Shown here: piece by piece, positions 11,301-22,975 of the stretch
Layout of the letters: the number at the start of each line of letters is the position of its first letter
How positions within the stretch are numbered: the first letter of the stretch is position 1
From: Beaufortia kweichowensis
Lineage: Eukaryota > Chordata > Actinopteri > Cypriniformes > Gastromyzontidae
NCBI GenBank assembly: GCA_019155185.1
Contig: CM032800.1
Coordinates: forward strand, 17,566,938-17,630,937
Reading direction: 5' to 3'
DNA: 64,000 nucleotides
Program-made: the position numbers and the translations under genes
Notes under the pieces: model-generated
Databases searched by the model: none
What the model was told of the DNA's origin: nothing
Seen by the model: only the letters and a program-made list of their open reading frames with translations

Positions 11301-14300
11301 GTTGAGTTAGCCACTGTGTTAAATAAAAATTTTGCGTTGTGTTGATTTTCTTCTATTAATGACACAAAGTAGGCAGATCTGGAGTTTTTTTAAGGCTTTT
11401 CTGAATTTTGAGACAATATCCTTCCAAGCTATGCAGAATACCTAGGGCTGTGCCGATAAACAATATCATATCGAATCGCGATAAAATAGATGTCGATAAC
11501 GATGATAAGCTCAAGGCATTTTTACTCGATATGGATTAATATAAGAGCCAATCACACAGCAGAAATATGCCACAACAGCCAATCAGCACGCAGCTTTTAA
11601 AGTTCACGTCAAAGAACAAAGTCAATTTCCTACGGCACTTTGCAGAGCAAACTCGGCACGAGGATGACAGAAATAAGTGAAAGCAGTGACCAAAGGGAAA
11701 ACCTCGAGTTATCCCAAAATAATGAAATTGTCGACAAAAAACGTAGCACGAACTCAGTTATATGGAAGTGGTTTGGCTATTTAAAAAGCGACGAGGCACA
11801 GATTAAAACAATCTGTAAAATATGTCGTCAGTCGGTCGAAACCAAGACGGGCAACACAACCAACCTTTTCCATCACCTAAAAAAGTATCATCCCAGCGAC
11901 CACACTGAAAGCATAAAAATGCGGGCTGATGCTAACATTACTCCATCAACAAGTAGGGCTAGCAGCGGTGCTGTACCAAAGCAGAAATCGATCGCGTCGT
12001 CCTTCGTGGCCATTACCCCTTATGAAAAATGTTCCAAAAGGAGCAAGGATATAACAAGAGCCGTTTCATTCTTTCTGGCGAAAGATATGATGCCCCTAAA
12101 CACAGTGGAGCAAGATGGGTTCAGGAAATTAGTTAAAGTGCTTGACTCCAGGTACGAACTCCCTGGCAGAAAATACTTTTCCAAAACTGCACTACCTCAG
12201 CTTTATGAAGAGTGCCGTGAAAAGCTGGAAAACAATCTAAGGAACGTGAGATACTTTGCCACTACCACCGACCTATGGTCCAGCCGCACATCTGAGCCAT
12301 ATATGAGCCTCACTATTCACTACATCGACGAGGAGTGGGTTCTTCAATCAAGATGCTTGCAGACGGCATATTTCCCGGATGACCACACTGCCGAAATACT
12401 CGCTGCGGGTCTGGAGGATGCACTCGCATCTTGGGGCCTTAGTGAGGACCGCCAGGTGTGTATCACAACGGACAATGGTGCAAACATTGTCAAGGCTGTC
12501 TCACTTAAACACTGGACTCGCCTGCAGTGTTTCGGTCACCGACTGCATCTAGCCATTGGTAAGTTAAAGCATCTAACGTTTAAAAAAGTTTCAGTTCTAA
12601 AAATAGCATATGCGGATTTATAACCTATTCAAATTGATTTTACAGCATTTAAGCACGTTTGATTATGCATAATTTAGAAAATGCTTGCATGTATTTAAAA
12701 TGCTTGCAAATAAATAAAAATAATTTATGGTCTAGTCTTGCTTAACATTATTTGATAAATAATGTGCATATATATATTAAGCATGTTAAATGCTGTTAAT
12801 GTTTTGTAAATGCATCTATTGAATTGTACAATAATAACTTGAGATCATTTCTCATAATTAATTCAGTTATGATTCAATTTATGATTCAAAATCAAAATAT
12901 GATTCAGGTTTCTCATTATGTTGATTAAAAATGTTATACCATTGTAATTTATAATCACAAAATACTTTTTATCATCACAAACAGAAGTAAGTCTTTTATG
13001 CCTTGTAAAGTTTCTAAACATGTGCTTATATACTGTTTTCTTCCTCATCAGAGGGGAGTATGAGAGACCAGAGAATCCAAAGAGCCATGGGTGTGTGCAA
13101 AAAAGTGGTCAGTGCTTTTTCCTTCTCATGGAAAAAGAAAAGAGAACTAGCGTCCACTCAAGAGGAGCTCAAGCTGCCAAAGCACAAGTTGATCACAGAA
13201 TCACCCACCAGGTGGGGGTCTCGCCATGCCATGATAGTACGAGTGCTAGAGCAGGAGAAGGCCATTGCAAAAGTTTTATCAGCTGATAAAAAAACAAGGC
13301 ACTTGGCTCCCTCATGGCAGGACATTGATGTTCTGGAGTCTGTTTGCAAGGCTCTAAACCCCCTTGCTGACTTCACTGATGCCCTTTCTGGTGAAGAATA
13401 TGTAAGTGTGTCGTACCTGAAGCCTGTTCTGCATCTTTTCAATGAGGAGGTCTTGAAACCTGTAACTGATGACACAGAGCTCACCAAGACAATCAAGGCT
13501 TCTGTCATCAGCTATCTAAATGAGAAATATCACGATGCAGCCACTGATGACCTTCTGAACATAGCATCCCTTGTTGATCCTCGTTTCAAGACGCGCTACA
13601 TCAAAGATGACAAGGTTGAGGCTGTGAGATCCAGAGCCGTGGCTCAGATGCTGGATGAATGTCAGAGCACATCGCAAGCTACTCCTGCCTTACCATCTAC
13701 TGCACTGGGAAGAGGCAAAGGTGATTGTGCTGCAACACCAGCCAAATTGCAGAAGAAGACACTGGGCAGCTTTTTTAAGAAGTCCTACACTGAGTCTGTT
13801 GCAACATCTGATCTGACAGAACAGCAGGCTATTGAGGCTGAACTAAACAGCTACCTGCAAGGTCCTATTGCAGACAGCAAGACCAATCCCCTGGCATGGT
13901 GGAAGATTAATTCAGCAACATACCCCAGAGTGAGCCTCCTGGCAAAACATTACCTGTGCATTCCTGCCACGAGTTCACCCTCAGAGCGTGCTTTTAGCAC
14001 AGGGGGTAATATTGTATCATGCAACAGGGCAGCCTTAAAGCCAGACACAGTGGACAGATTAGTCTTTCTGGCAAAAAAATCTGTAAACGTTTTAAAAATT
14101 ATTTGCACTGGCTAGAAATTGTATAGTTTTATGTTTATGTTTACATTTTGCACATTTACCTTCTTTTGTCACAACTTTGTTTTTAAATTATTTTAGTAAG
14201 TTGTCTAAGGCCAAATGTGTAATCTGTTTTTGTTAATAAACTGTACTTTAAAATGTAATTAATGAACCATCAAATTTTTATGGCTTCAGTCATAGTTGGG

Positions 14301-15400
14301 GTACTCTTTTAAAGCTGGCAGCATTAACAGTTTATATATCGAAATATATATCGTTATCGATCAATATGGGAAAAAATTATCGAGTTTACATTTTTGCCAT
14401 ATCGCCCAGCCCTGCGTTTCATTTTACGGGCAGCTCTTTTTAGTGCATGTGTGTTCTGATTATACCACGGAGTTGGACTTTTATCTTTAATTTCATTTAG
14501 GCGCAAGGGAGCAACCGTATTTAGTGTTCCAGAAAAGACAGAGTTAATATTTTCTGTAATATAATCAAGATCTTGCAAGTTATCATATATGTTATGCAAT
14601 TGAGGTAATTCAGGCAGATTACTAAGAAATGAGTCTTTGGTACTAGCAGTTATTGTTCTACTGTATTTATAATGTGAAGTTGGGTTTGTAGCTGTGGGCA
14701 GATGAAGCGTACAAGATACTAAATAGTGATCTGAGATGTCTTCACTTTGCTGATAAATTTTAACATTGTCCACATTTATACCATATGACAGTATAAGATC
14801 TAAAGTCAACATCTAAACAACGTTTTCAGCAGTTACTACAGTAAATACATTTTATTGTGATTTAGTGCAAACAATTGTTGTAGTGCACTATACATCGCAC
14901 AAATCTTATTTATTTACTCTTATTATATTAATACATTGAATTTATTTCACTGATTTGAGAAACTCACAAAAATCCATTGGTAAAATCATTAATAAACAGA
15001 AACCATGAAATAACAATGCACAATTCTATACAATAATATTCATTATAGTCATTAAAGTGTACATTACACTGTACATAAGAATATAATTGACTAAATATTC
15101 ATGCAACATCATAAGTGAATAGTTTTAGACAGCATAAGATGTGAATGTCTTGATGTGTGTGGTATACCTGAGCATACTGCTGTTTGAGAGGTGCAGACAG
15201 TCTGAGTACACAACACCTGTCTGAAGTTAGTCTGTAATGTACATTTACATCATCTTTATTCACTCATATATCACATGCAGAAATGTAAGAAAAGATCTCG
15301 ACATCTCTCACCTTTTTTGTAATAAATCCGTCACATGGTCCTTGCCTGACTTTCGTTTTCCACTGAATAGCAGTATAGTCGTGGGCTGTGCAGATGTCAT
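8392..15400 (-). CDS. pmvk: Phosphomevalonate kinase
   Basis: This enzyme phosphorylates mevalonate-5-phosphate to the diphosphate in isoprenoid and cholesterol synthesis. Five exons join without a frame error: 15312-15400, 15168-15231, 8829-8981, 8618-8747 and 8392-8516, totalling 561 nt and 186 aa; the human protein is 192 aa. Exon 1 has the P-loop-like LLFSGKRKSGKDHVTD. Exon 2 gives CCVLRLSAPLKQQYAQ, exon 3 MIRWGEMKRQEDSGFFCR, exon 4 SDCRRLSDVLWFREE and RSQRGWTFTAG, and exon 5 DDAESECGLDEG with EEQLQELLSRLN at the C-terminus. These match the vertebrate PMVK family throughout. The ATG at 15398-15400 is chosen by homology. The frame stays open upstream to an ATG at 15524-15526 through a poly-Ile (GAT)n repeat, which I regard as 5' UTR. 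Intron 2 (6.2 kb) houses an L2 and an hAT. It is divergent from eaf1. Confidence 0.95.
9640..10178. repeat. Probable non-autonomous dispersed repeat in pmvk intron 2, with tRNA-like core
   Basis: The right end reads GTCGCAAAATAGGTCACCTTTAA and abuts TTAA at 10175-10178; I recognise this as a common fish repeat terminus. Around 9862-9920 it has a tRNA-like segment, with box-A-like GGTGGTGTAGTGA and box-B-like GAGTTTGAGACC. The left limit is uncertain. It directly abuts the broken 3' side of L2 copy 2. Confidence 0.4.
11443..14414 (+). mobile_element. hAT DNA transposon (ZBED-like), apparently full length
   Basis: The ends are TAGGGCTGTGCCGATA at 11443 and, inverted at the right, CAGGGCTGGGCGATAT ending at 14414. 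Subterminal TATCG/CGATA motifs cluster at both ends (11452-11505 and 14338-14402). Both sides continue the interrupted L2. I could not see a matching 8-bp target duplication: AGAATACC on the left against CGTTTCAT on the right. The transposase frame inside is open. Confidence 0.85.
11664..14115 (+). CDS. hAT transposase, BED-finger, two exons, open frame
   Basis: Exon 1 (11664-12558) and exon 2 (13052-14115) join in phase (ATT G|AG) to give 652 aa; the intron is 493 bp with GTAAGT and CAG borders. The ATG at 11664 is the first in frame. The N-terminal BED finger shows CKIC at residues 51-54 and a His cluster ending KKYHP near 76. RNase-H-fold regions follow with TTTDLWSS and ITTDNGANIVKA, each bringing an expected catalytic Asp. 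The C-terminal dimerisation block has NPLAWWKINSATYPRVSLLA and CIPATSSPSERAFSTGG. The whole matches the vertebrate ZBED1-like hAT transposase group. There is no stop or frameshift, so it is young or recently active. Whether it is expressed cannot be told. Confidence 0.9.
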
Positions 15401-15440
15401 GTCTTGTGTGGGCACTGTAGACTCACACACATGAGGAGAG

Positions 15441-15468
15441 ATGATGATGATGATGATGATGATGATGA
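15441..15468. repeat. (GAT)n trinucleotide repeat upstream of pmvk
   Basis: About nine GAT units, 40 bp upstream of the pmvk ATG. Read on the pmvk strand they give an in-frame poly-Ile run with no stop before the ATG. Confidence 0.9.
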
Positions 15469-15585
15469 CCGCCTGCTGGTTTACCGTAATACACGAACAG
15501 CATTCACACATCATACTGACGAACACGTGCTGATCGACTCTTTCAGCTGGTTTTATCCAGTCGTGAGGATTTACTGCTGTTCCTG

Positions 15586-15588
<3 letters not shown>

Positions 15589-15620
<32 letters not shown>
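15589..15620. repeat. (TG)n microsatellite
   Basis: An uninterrupted alternating TG tract of about 32 bp in the divergent promoter spacer. Confidence 0.9.
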
Positions 15621-15624
<4 letters not shown>

Positions 15625-16220
15625 AATGGTTCGTGTTGGTGTTTACAGTGTAATTACGTAAGCGGGTTTACCTCTTGTCTGGTCTTACGGTAGTCGCACG
15701 AGCGTCACGCCATCATCTCACGGGCACGCGCTGAATATATTTACATTTAAATATTAACATGCCGTATACCATATTAATTATTACTGCTAATCACAGTATG
15801 AGTAATGAATAATAAACCTGAGCTGTGACACGACAACAATCTTCATAACAATTAAAGTCTCATTGACCCGGAAGTAAAATGACGTTTCTCGTGATGATCA
15901 TTTTATTTTCACTTATTTATTTTCACTGACTACTCCATATGGTGAAATATACTCACATTTGCTATTTTACAATGAACAGGATGTAGCACTTGTTTTGCGT
16001 GTTATTATTTTATATTGATTATTATATTGACATTTTGTGTTACACATGCTTTATCATTTATCCTGTGTGTGAAAACTGTCCATGTTCATATAGAACGTAA
16101 TCAAAACTGCTTAGGGCGTTATTTTCGTTTCCGTTTCGTGACCCGGAAGTGTTATTTTGTTTCGTTGCGTTGCTCAGCCGTCATTGTTGTTATCATCGGG
16201 CTGTGATGTGATGTGCAGTG

Positions 16221-19200
16221 ATGAACGGCAGTGTGAACCCGCCTCTGGATAAAGAGGAGCATGTGCTGAAACTCGGAGAGAGTTTCGAGAAGAGACCCAA
16301 ATCATCCTTTCACACCATCAGATGTAAGTGCATCACAATGCGCATTGGGATTGACACACACACACACTACGACGAAATAATCGCAGTGAAATCAATCCGT
16401 CTATGTGAACCTGATGTGTGTTGACTTAATAGACCGAGAGCACGACGAGCACTGGCATGTGGGAAGATTAAAGCATGCTTTCAATGCAGTAAACATGTCT
16501 TTGTGCTGTTTGGATTAAATAGGATGTGTGTACTGTTGCTTGAATGTGTCAGCAGTAATGTCATGCATAACAACACGTGTCGTGTCGTGTCGTGCCTTAA
16601 AAACACAGATGATTTTAAACCAGCATCTATCGATACGTCTTGTGAAGGAGAATTACAAGTAGGAAAAGGAGATGAAGTCACCATCACGCTACCACACATA
16701 CCAGTAAGAGTCAGTCATGTTTACATGGTAACGCTGTGATGTGCATGTTTAGATCTGAAGCTGTCACACTTTCTCTTTGTAAGGGCTCCACTCCACCAAT
16801 GACCGTGTTTAAGGGCAACAAAAGGCCCTATCAGAAGGACTGTGTTCTCATCATCAATCATGACACGGGAGAGTTCATGCTGGAAAAGCTCAGCAGCAGC
16901 ATCCAAGTCAAGAAAACAAGGTCAGTAGTCGAGACAAACGTCATCCGGCACTCTTCTCAATGTTTTGTCAGCAGTTGCTGGTGATTTCCTTTAAATAGCT
17001 TGACCTACTGTGAATTCTCACTGTGTGTGTGAGTGTATTGGACAATAAACATGGACATTAGAGACTGATTGTGGATTTTCACATGTGAATTGTCTCTTCT
17101 TTATTGTGAAAGAAAAATGTCACATTAAGATGTAGAGACAAAGTCACGATGAACGCACACCGTAAAGGAAGCCAAAGGTGTCTGAACAGATCAAACTCAT
17201 TCACATGATGCGGCTGGCAGCGTTGGGTGTAATGGATTACTTAAGGAATTAATTACTGCGATTAAGCTGTGTAATTACAGCTACCCGTGATGTACTTGCA
17301 CTACATACATCATCTTATGTTCATAGATATTAAACAGTGTAATGTTTAGTCAAGTTGAACAGACTTTAGAATGTTAATATTAAAACCGGAGCTTTGGTTA
17401 CTTTTAAGTTTCTTATTTAATTAGTAATCGGTGACTTACCCAACCCATTTCTGCTGTCGTGTTGTGTTGTAGTTAATGTGTTTTGTGTGTGATCGTCACA
17501 GAGCTGAAGGCAGCAGTAAGATCCAGGCTCGTATAGAGCAGCAGTCCGTCAGAGCGAACCAGCTGTCGTCACAGTACCGGCCCCCAGTCAAACCAGCAGC
17601 CGGTCCCAAGACTTCACCCAGTAAAGACAATCCCTCACCTGAGCCTCAACTGGATGACATCAAGCGAGGTGGAAACTTTCATCATGTGATTATTGAATAT
17701 CTAGCAGCACTTTTATTTGAATGAAATTTGTTTAATAATGTATGTATGGTTCATGTGCGGGTTTAATTGCTGGTCCAAGTACAGGTGTGTCATGTGTTTG
17801 TCATTTTATCTCTTGCGTGTCACATGTTTATTACTTGGCAAAACACAAGGTAACGCGTGAAGACTGGCACACACATTGCCTTTGTGTCTGGCGTTACTAG
17901 AAACGTCACATTTTTAGTACGCCATCAAATGTAAAAAACGTTTGAACGGAAAGACACGTGGAGCTGTTTTGATTGGTAGTTTCTGCTGATGTGTTTTCAG
18001 AGCTGCGGGCAGAGGTGGACATCATCGAGCAGATGAGCAGCAGCAGCGACAGCAGCGGTTCTTCAGACTCGGGCAGTTGTTCCGGCAGCGGCGCGGCGGC
18101 AGCTCCTGCAGCAGCGGAGAACACGGCTTCGCTTTCCCGGGCAGGAACAAGCGTGTAACGGCACAAACAAATCCCAGGGCGGAAACCAGCTGATAAACAC
18201 ACTGAGTGAGTGTTGAGTATTCACCACTGCAGACAGCAGAACATCTACTATTCCAACACATGCTACATAGTTTGATGTTTCCATCATGTAAGTCATCAGG
18301 CTTTTTGTTTGTTCCAACAAAGTCCAAAAAATACAAGGGATTCCTTAACATAATGTACAGGGCTCGAAATTGCCACCATTTTGGTCGCATATGCTCCCGA
18401 CATTTAACCTGTGCGACTTCAGACTATATTTCTGTAGAGTAGGGATGCATCCATTCTAGATTTTTTTGGTACGACTATAGTCTAAGAAATAATCACGGTT
18501 TCACGATTATTATGCACTCATTAATTTTACAACACTACTGATGTATAAAATCACATGAACACTCTCTAGATTTTAAAGTGTTATTTATTGCTGCCTTTCG
18601 AAACAGAAACAACACGTTAACCTTGTATAAAATAAATGACAAACAAAAATACATCACAGGTTGTAATGATAAATGTTGTCACTGAATATCTTGAGAAGAC
18701 TACATTCTGTCTTTCATAGACTAACGTGCTGCTTGTTTGTGTATGTTTGTGCTTACACTCACGTCTCAACACAGCAGACATAACCTGCATGTTTTATACA
18801 ACAGTTCTGTATAGTTCTCGAATCTGATTGGCTGATAGCACACAGACCTCTAACCCTAAGTTTATATTTCATGGAAACATGCAGTTTAATTTCAATAATT
18901 AAAACATTACCAAAATGCATATACAAATCAATACACTGAATAGAATAACCCATACGGAAATCTGATATATTTCTATTCCTGTATGTTTGAAATATATTTC
19001 AATAAATCAGATTTCTGTGTGGGAAATAAAAGACAGAATGAATTAAACACTTACTGTATTTTTTTCTTCATGATGATAATATAAAATTTAAACAAATAAA
19101 TAAATATTGGAAAGCTTACTTGTTCACAGGATTTTTAAAGCAGATAATAGAGAATTTCAAAGAATAAGTTAATATTTATAATTGTTTCTGGGCTTTTTTG

Positions 19201-19275
19201 TGATGATTTGCTGTTGTTTTGTCAGGAAATGATCTTCAGCTGAGTGAATCTGGCAGTGACAGCGATATCAACTGA
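16221..19275 (+). CDS. eaf1: ELL-associated factor 1 (one frame break in exon 5)
   Basis: EAF1 binds the ELL elongation factors and stimulates RNA polymerase II elongation in the nucleus. Exons are 16221-16323, 16609-16703, 16784-16920, 17502-17668, 18001-18205 and 19226-19275. Family signatures are [107 protein letters not shown], a Ser-rich activation region and the C-terminal [13 protein letters not shown]. The ATG matches the EAF1 start (MNG); a GTG just before it is ignored. EAF1 fits better than EAF2 because of [12 protein letters not shown] and the [13 protein letters not shown] block. Exon lengths sum to 757 nt, one more than a multiple of 3. The frame from the Ser-rich part ends at a TAA at 18156-18158, while the conserved [15 protein letters not shown] continues in the +1 frame. 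I suspect a consensus error in this GC-rich exon. Confidence 0.93.
18355..18480. repeat. Possible hAT terminal fragments in eaf1 intron 5
   Basis: CAGGGCTCGAAATTGCCACC at 18358 and TAGGGATGCATCC at 18440 resemble common fish hAT termini. No partner ends were found, so these are fragments at best. Confidence 0.3.
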
Positions 19276-19961
19276 TGTCCTGCCGTTTCATTTCAAGAGA
19301 GAAATTCTGCCTTCAGCATGGAGTGATATCGGTCCTTTTGCAGCCGTTTTATCTATAGTGTTAGTGGTTTCATGTTAAAATGTTGATATTTTTGAAGGCT
19401 ACGAGAAGAATGTAGGATATTCGTATTAGATGTATATGTAAATTTTGTTCTTATTGCAAAGTAAAATATTTAAACAGGTAAATTCGGTCGTTATAAAACA
19501 AAACACATAGCATAAAGGTTAATGTGAAATTTCACTGTATGATTTTAAATGTTTATTGGTATTTTTTATAAACCTAAAATGTCAAGGTCCAGAGTCACGG
19601 GGCTATTGTGTTCATTCTTACTTGCATACAGTACAGTCTGACCCTCTATAAAACAACTGGCAAATACCTAAAGCGCTTTGATTTTTGAAGGTTTAGAGTA
19701 CAGATGTAGATGTAATGTTTGTTTCATATCTTGTAGGTGGCATAATTATCTCATCATCCTTATTTTGGCTTGATGTCTATGAAGCTAATTTCCAGTACAT
19801 TCAAATTATTTGGATTCAAATGACATAAATGATGTATATAGTGTCTGTAAGATAAAAGAACAAGCAGGATTACAGTGATTTAATATTCATGATTATTTAT
19901 TGTCTTTCTATACTCGCATATACAGTGATGTCTGTGAAGCCGTAAGTCGATGCCAAATAAA
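19276..19961 (+). other. eaf1 3' UTR with poly(A) signal
   Basis: AT-rich and without coding potential after the eaf1 stop. AATAAA is at 19956-19961, about 680 nt downstream. Confidence 0.5.
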
Positions 19962-20009
19962 GATTAAAACAAAATTATATTTAAATGTTCTGGAAATTGC
20001 CAAATAGGA

Positions 20010-20890
20010 AATTGATCTACCGCCTGCATTTAGAAATTCTAGGTACTAGAACTGGCCAGAGTTCTGAGAGCGTAGTGAACATGAAAGACTGTAGTGTAAT
20101 AGAAGCTCAATTAGGTACTGAGGAGCTAAACTATATGGGGCCTTAATAGGTAACCAGTGCAGTGTTGACAGAATTGGGCTAATATGCTAATACTTTTTGG
20201 TTTTTGTAAGAACCCTAGCTGCTGCATTTTGAACTAGCTGGAGCTTTTGTAGTAATCCTACAGAGCAACCACCTAATAATGCATTACAAAATCTAGTCCT
20301 GACGTCATGAATGCATAACTCAAGATTTTTGCATTTGATATTATCAGCACATTGTAATTTTGATAAATTCTTAAGATGCGGTTTTACAAATGCTGGCAAC
20401 ATGACTTTTAAATGAAACATAAAAAAGGCTTTCAAACAATCAAATTCCTAGCTGACGATGAAGGCTTCATAGAACATTAATTAATAGTTAAACAATATTC
20501 TTAGTTGTTTTTTTGGTCCAGTGAGTAACATGTCTGTTTTGTCAAAGTTCAACAACAGAAAGTTGCTACTCATCCATTTTTTTATATTGACTATGCATTA
20601 CATTATTCTGGTGAACTTCTGTGTTCCCTCGAGGCCTTGAAGAAATATAGATTTGAGTATTATCAGGTAACAGTAAAACTAACTCTGTGTTTCTTAATTA
20701 AGGTTTCTGGGGTAGCATGTACAGGGTGAAGAGCAGAGGCCCCTAAAAGCGGAGACCCTGTGGCACTGGTGATCGGTATGATACCCCTACCATTTATGGC
20801 TACAAATTGAAAATGGTCAGATATTACTGGACAGATTTAAACCATTCCAGTGATATTCCACTAATGCAGACATACATTTTAAGATTTATG
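20010..20890 (-). mobile_element. L2-clade LINE, copy 3 (old, decayed)
   Basis: On the minus strand 20187-20435 encodes the RT C-terminal segment ending NALLGGCSVGLLQKLQ and LVQNAAARVLTKTKK, a hallmark of this LINE group. 20530-20880 aligns by eye with copies 1 and 2 (the AACAACAGAAAGTTGCTACT segment, and ISGISLEWFKS), but with many stops. It is clearly older than copies 1 and 2. Confidence 0.75.
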
Positions 20891-21119
20891 TCAAATAGAA
20901 GTTGAGAGTTGAGAATGTCTTTGAAAGCCAGTCCCAAAACATCTGTATCATTATCTAATGATAAGAACCCTATGGTAAAATCACCAACGATAAGTACTCT
21001 ATCTGTGACCACTAATTATAATAAAAGTCAACAAATTCTTTGATAAAGTCTGTGTGGTGCCCTGGTGGCCTATGATATTGAGTAAATAGATGGGTGAATA
21101 AGTCTACTGTAGAAATGCA

Positions 21120-22600
21120 CTTCATTTTAGTAAGAAAAACTTGACCAAAAATGGAAATATGTTTGAGACCACAAATTAAAGTAAAATTTACATTTGTTTA
21201 GAAAATTCAAATATTGAGATTATTCAAAAATAATAATTCTTTGTAATATGTATTCTCAAGTATTTAACAGTATCTTCAATGAGGATATTATGAAAGCTTG
21301 GCAGAGGGAAATTATTTTTAATAATAGATTTAATTTTGTTAATTTGTAGTATTTTTAGTCATCAATTTATTCTGTCATTGGCTGATTATCAATTGTCTGC
21401 CAAACACTATCGATCTTTTAAATTCAGAGTTTGGACAATAATGGATAGCATTTCAGCTGCTGCAATAAAAAGCAATGGAGAGATTGGACAGACTTGTTTG
21501 ATTTCTTTGTCAAATGATAATCTTGAAGATATAACCTGTGGTAATAATACTGTGCTGTTAGTGTCCTTATAAATTAACTTAACAAAATCAAAGTTTTCTA
21601 CTAACACTTATAATGTTCAATCGTGTCAAAATATTTGAAAAAGTTTAAACATAAAATAAAACTTTAATCCTCAAATAAGTGATGATAATCCAGAATATCA
21701 AGCAAATGTAAAATGTTATTATGAATTGAGTGACCTTTAAAAAAGCCAAACTGTGTCTCAAGGTTATAGGTCTATGATTATTTATTAATTTAGGATCTTT
21801 TTCAAGTTTAGAAATTAGAATAATGATCCCTTGCTTTACAGTAGTTGAGAAAATATGGCATTCAGATATTTCTTTCAACGTACGCTCCAACAGATGCTCC
21901 CAAAAATGCCTATAGAAATGACTTCTTAACCCATTTGAACATTATTTAAGTGTCATTTCAACACAGATAAACATTTCATAGCTTTTATCAGGTTCTTCAT
22001 ACTAATTACTGCATCACATATATTTTTAAATTCTCATCCACTCTTAATGTAGTCAAAGAAGGTATCACCTGTAAATTTCTTTAGAAAATAGCATTCCTCT
22101 TTTTGTCTCTTTTTCCAGCCTACAAAAATATGCTGAACGTTTCTCCCCTTCTCCATCCACTTTGCCCTTGATCTCATGTAAGCTCATTTTGCTTTGTCAA
22201 TATAAATGCTGTCTAATGCGGACTGTAGGATAAAAAGGGGTTTTGTTAATATCCATTTATAGAAGGATTAATGCAAATATAATTTATTTCTTTTTTTTAT
22301 CCTACCCCTACTTAATAATTTAAAATATTTCCATTTTCCAAGTTAAGAGTCACCTAATATATCCTTAATTGTGGCTATAATTTCTTAACAAAATATTCAG
22401 TATTTGGGAGATTTGAGGGGTAAATTTTCAGTATCACTTTCTTCAATTATTGTTTGTAGGTGTAATAATAAATTATTTAAATAAAGTGTTTTATTTTTTT
22501 TGTCTACGTCAATTGAATTTCTTGAAAAAGCGTTTTTAAAAAAAGAACAATTTATACTTCCATCTCTTTTTTAACCTTCAATATGAGAATTCAGTAATCT
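21120..22600 (-). mobile_element. L1/Tx1-like LINE remnant
   Basis: Minus-strand fragments match the L1/Tx1 RT order: QGIIILISKLEKDPKLINNH with RPITL at 21645-21890, then FVKLIYKDTNSTV and QVCPISPLLFIAAAEML at 21407-21607, followed by AT-rich decayed sequence. Stops and frame changes are frequent. The 5' limit is unclear; similarity fades beyond about 22200. Confidence 0.6.
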
Positions 22601-22975
22601 AAAACAACCTTCTCTAAAAAGAACCATCTAGTTCTTTTAGATGGAATAGATCCTGTGAACACAGAATCTCTGATGTGTGATTCTCAAAACCTCTAGTTGC
22701 AAGTTCACTGATGTGTTACTAAATTTCACTTTGGAAAGTGGGTCTGAAATTAACCACCAAATTTATCATCCCACAACTGTGTCGAGATCATTTGTGTTTT
22801 GCTTGTCCTGAAGATGCTGACTGACTTGTATTCAGATTATATTAAGTTATTAATCCCATTAGTCTCTGATGTTTACTGTACAAGCCAATCATTTAACAGA
22901 ACAATCCTGTTTTTCCAACAGAAGCTTCAGTTCCTTTCTGTGACATGAGCAACTCACTCAACTCAAGTTAACCCT
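22601..22975. other. Unique AT-rich DNA, nothing recognised
   Basis: No ORF, repeat or RNA signature was seen between the LINE remnant and the start of the large minisatellite. Confidence 0.4.

Larger units (their letters stand above)
10200..14816 (-). mobile_element. L2-clade LINE, copy 2, split by an hAT element
   Basis: Minus-strand pieces at 14415-14816 and 10200-11442 form one L2 interrupted by the hAT at 11443-14414. The 14.4-14.8 kb part encodes the end of the endonuclease (SEDISDHYLVSCTLHL) and linker (KRAARKMKRRAG). 10190-11053 is an open RT frame with FQSGFRAHHSTETALI, LLDLNAAFDTIDHSIL, GVPQGSVLGPLLFALY and catalytic CYADDTQLY. Homology stops abruptly after the GGFST codons near 10224, so the 3' end is missing, which is unusual because LINEs normally keep it. 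It lies in pmvk intron 2 in the pmvk sense direction and closely resembles copy 1 at 3838-6455. Confidence 0.85.
15401..16220. promoter_or_regulatory. Divergent pmvk/eaf1 promoter region with ETS-type sites
   Basis: pmvk starts leftwards at 15400 and eaf1 rightwards at 16221. CCGGAAGT, the ETS/GABP core, occurs at 15868-15875 (followed by TGACG, a CRE half-site) and at 16143-16150, 71 bp before the eaf1 ATG. No TATA box is evident, as expected for housekeeping genes. A (GAT)n run and a (TG)n run lie on the pmvk side. Confidence 0.6.
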
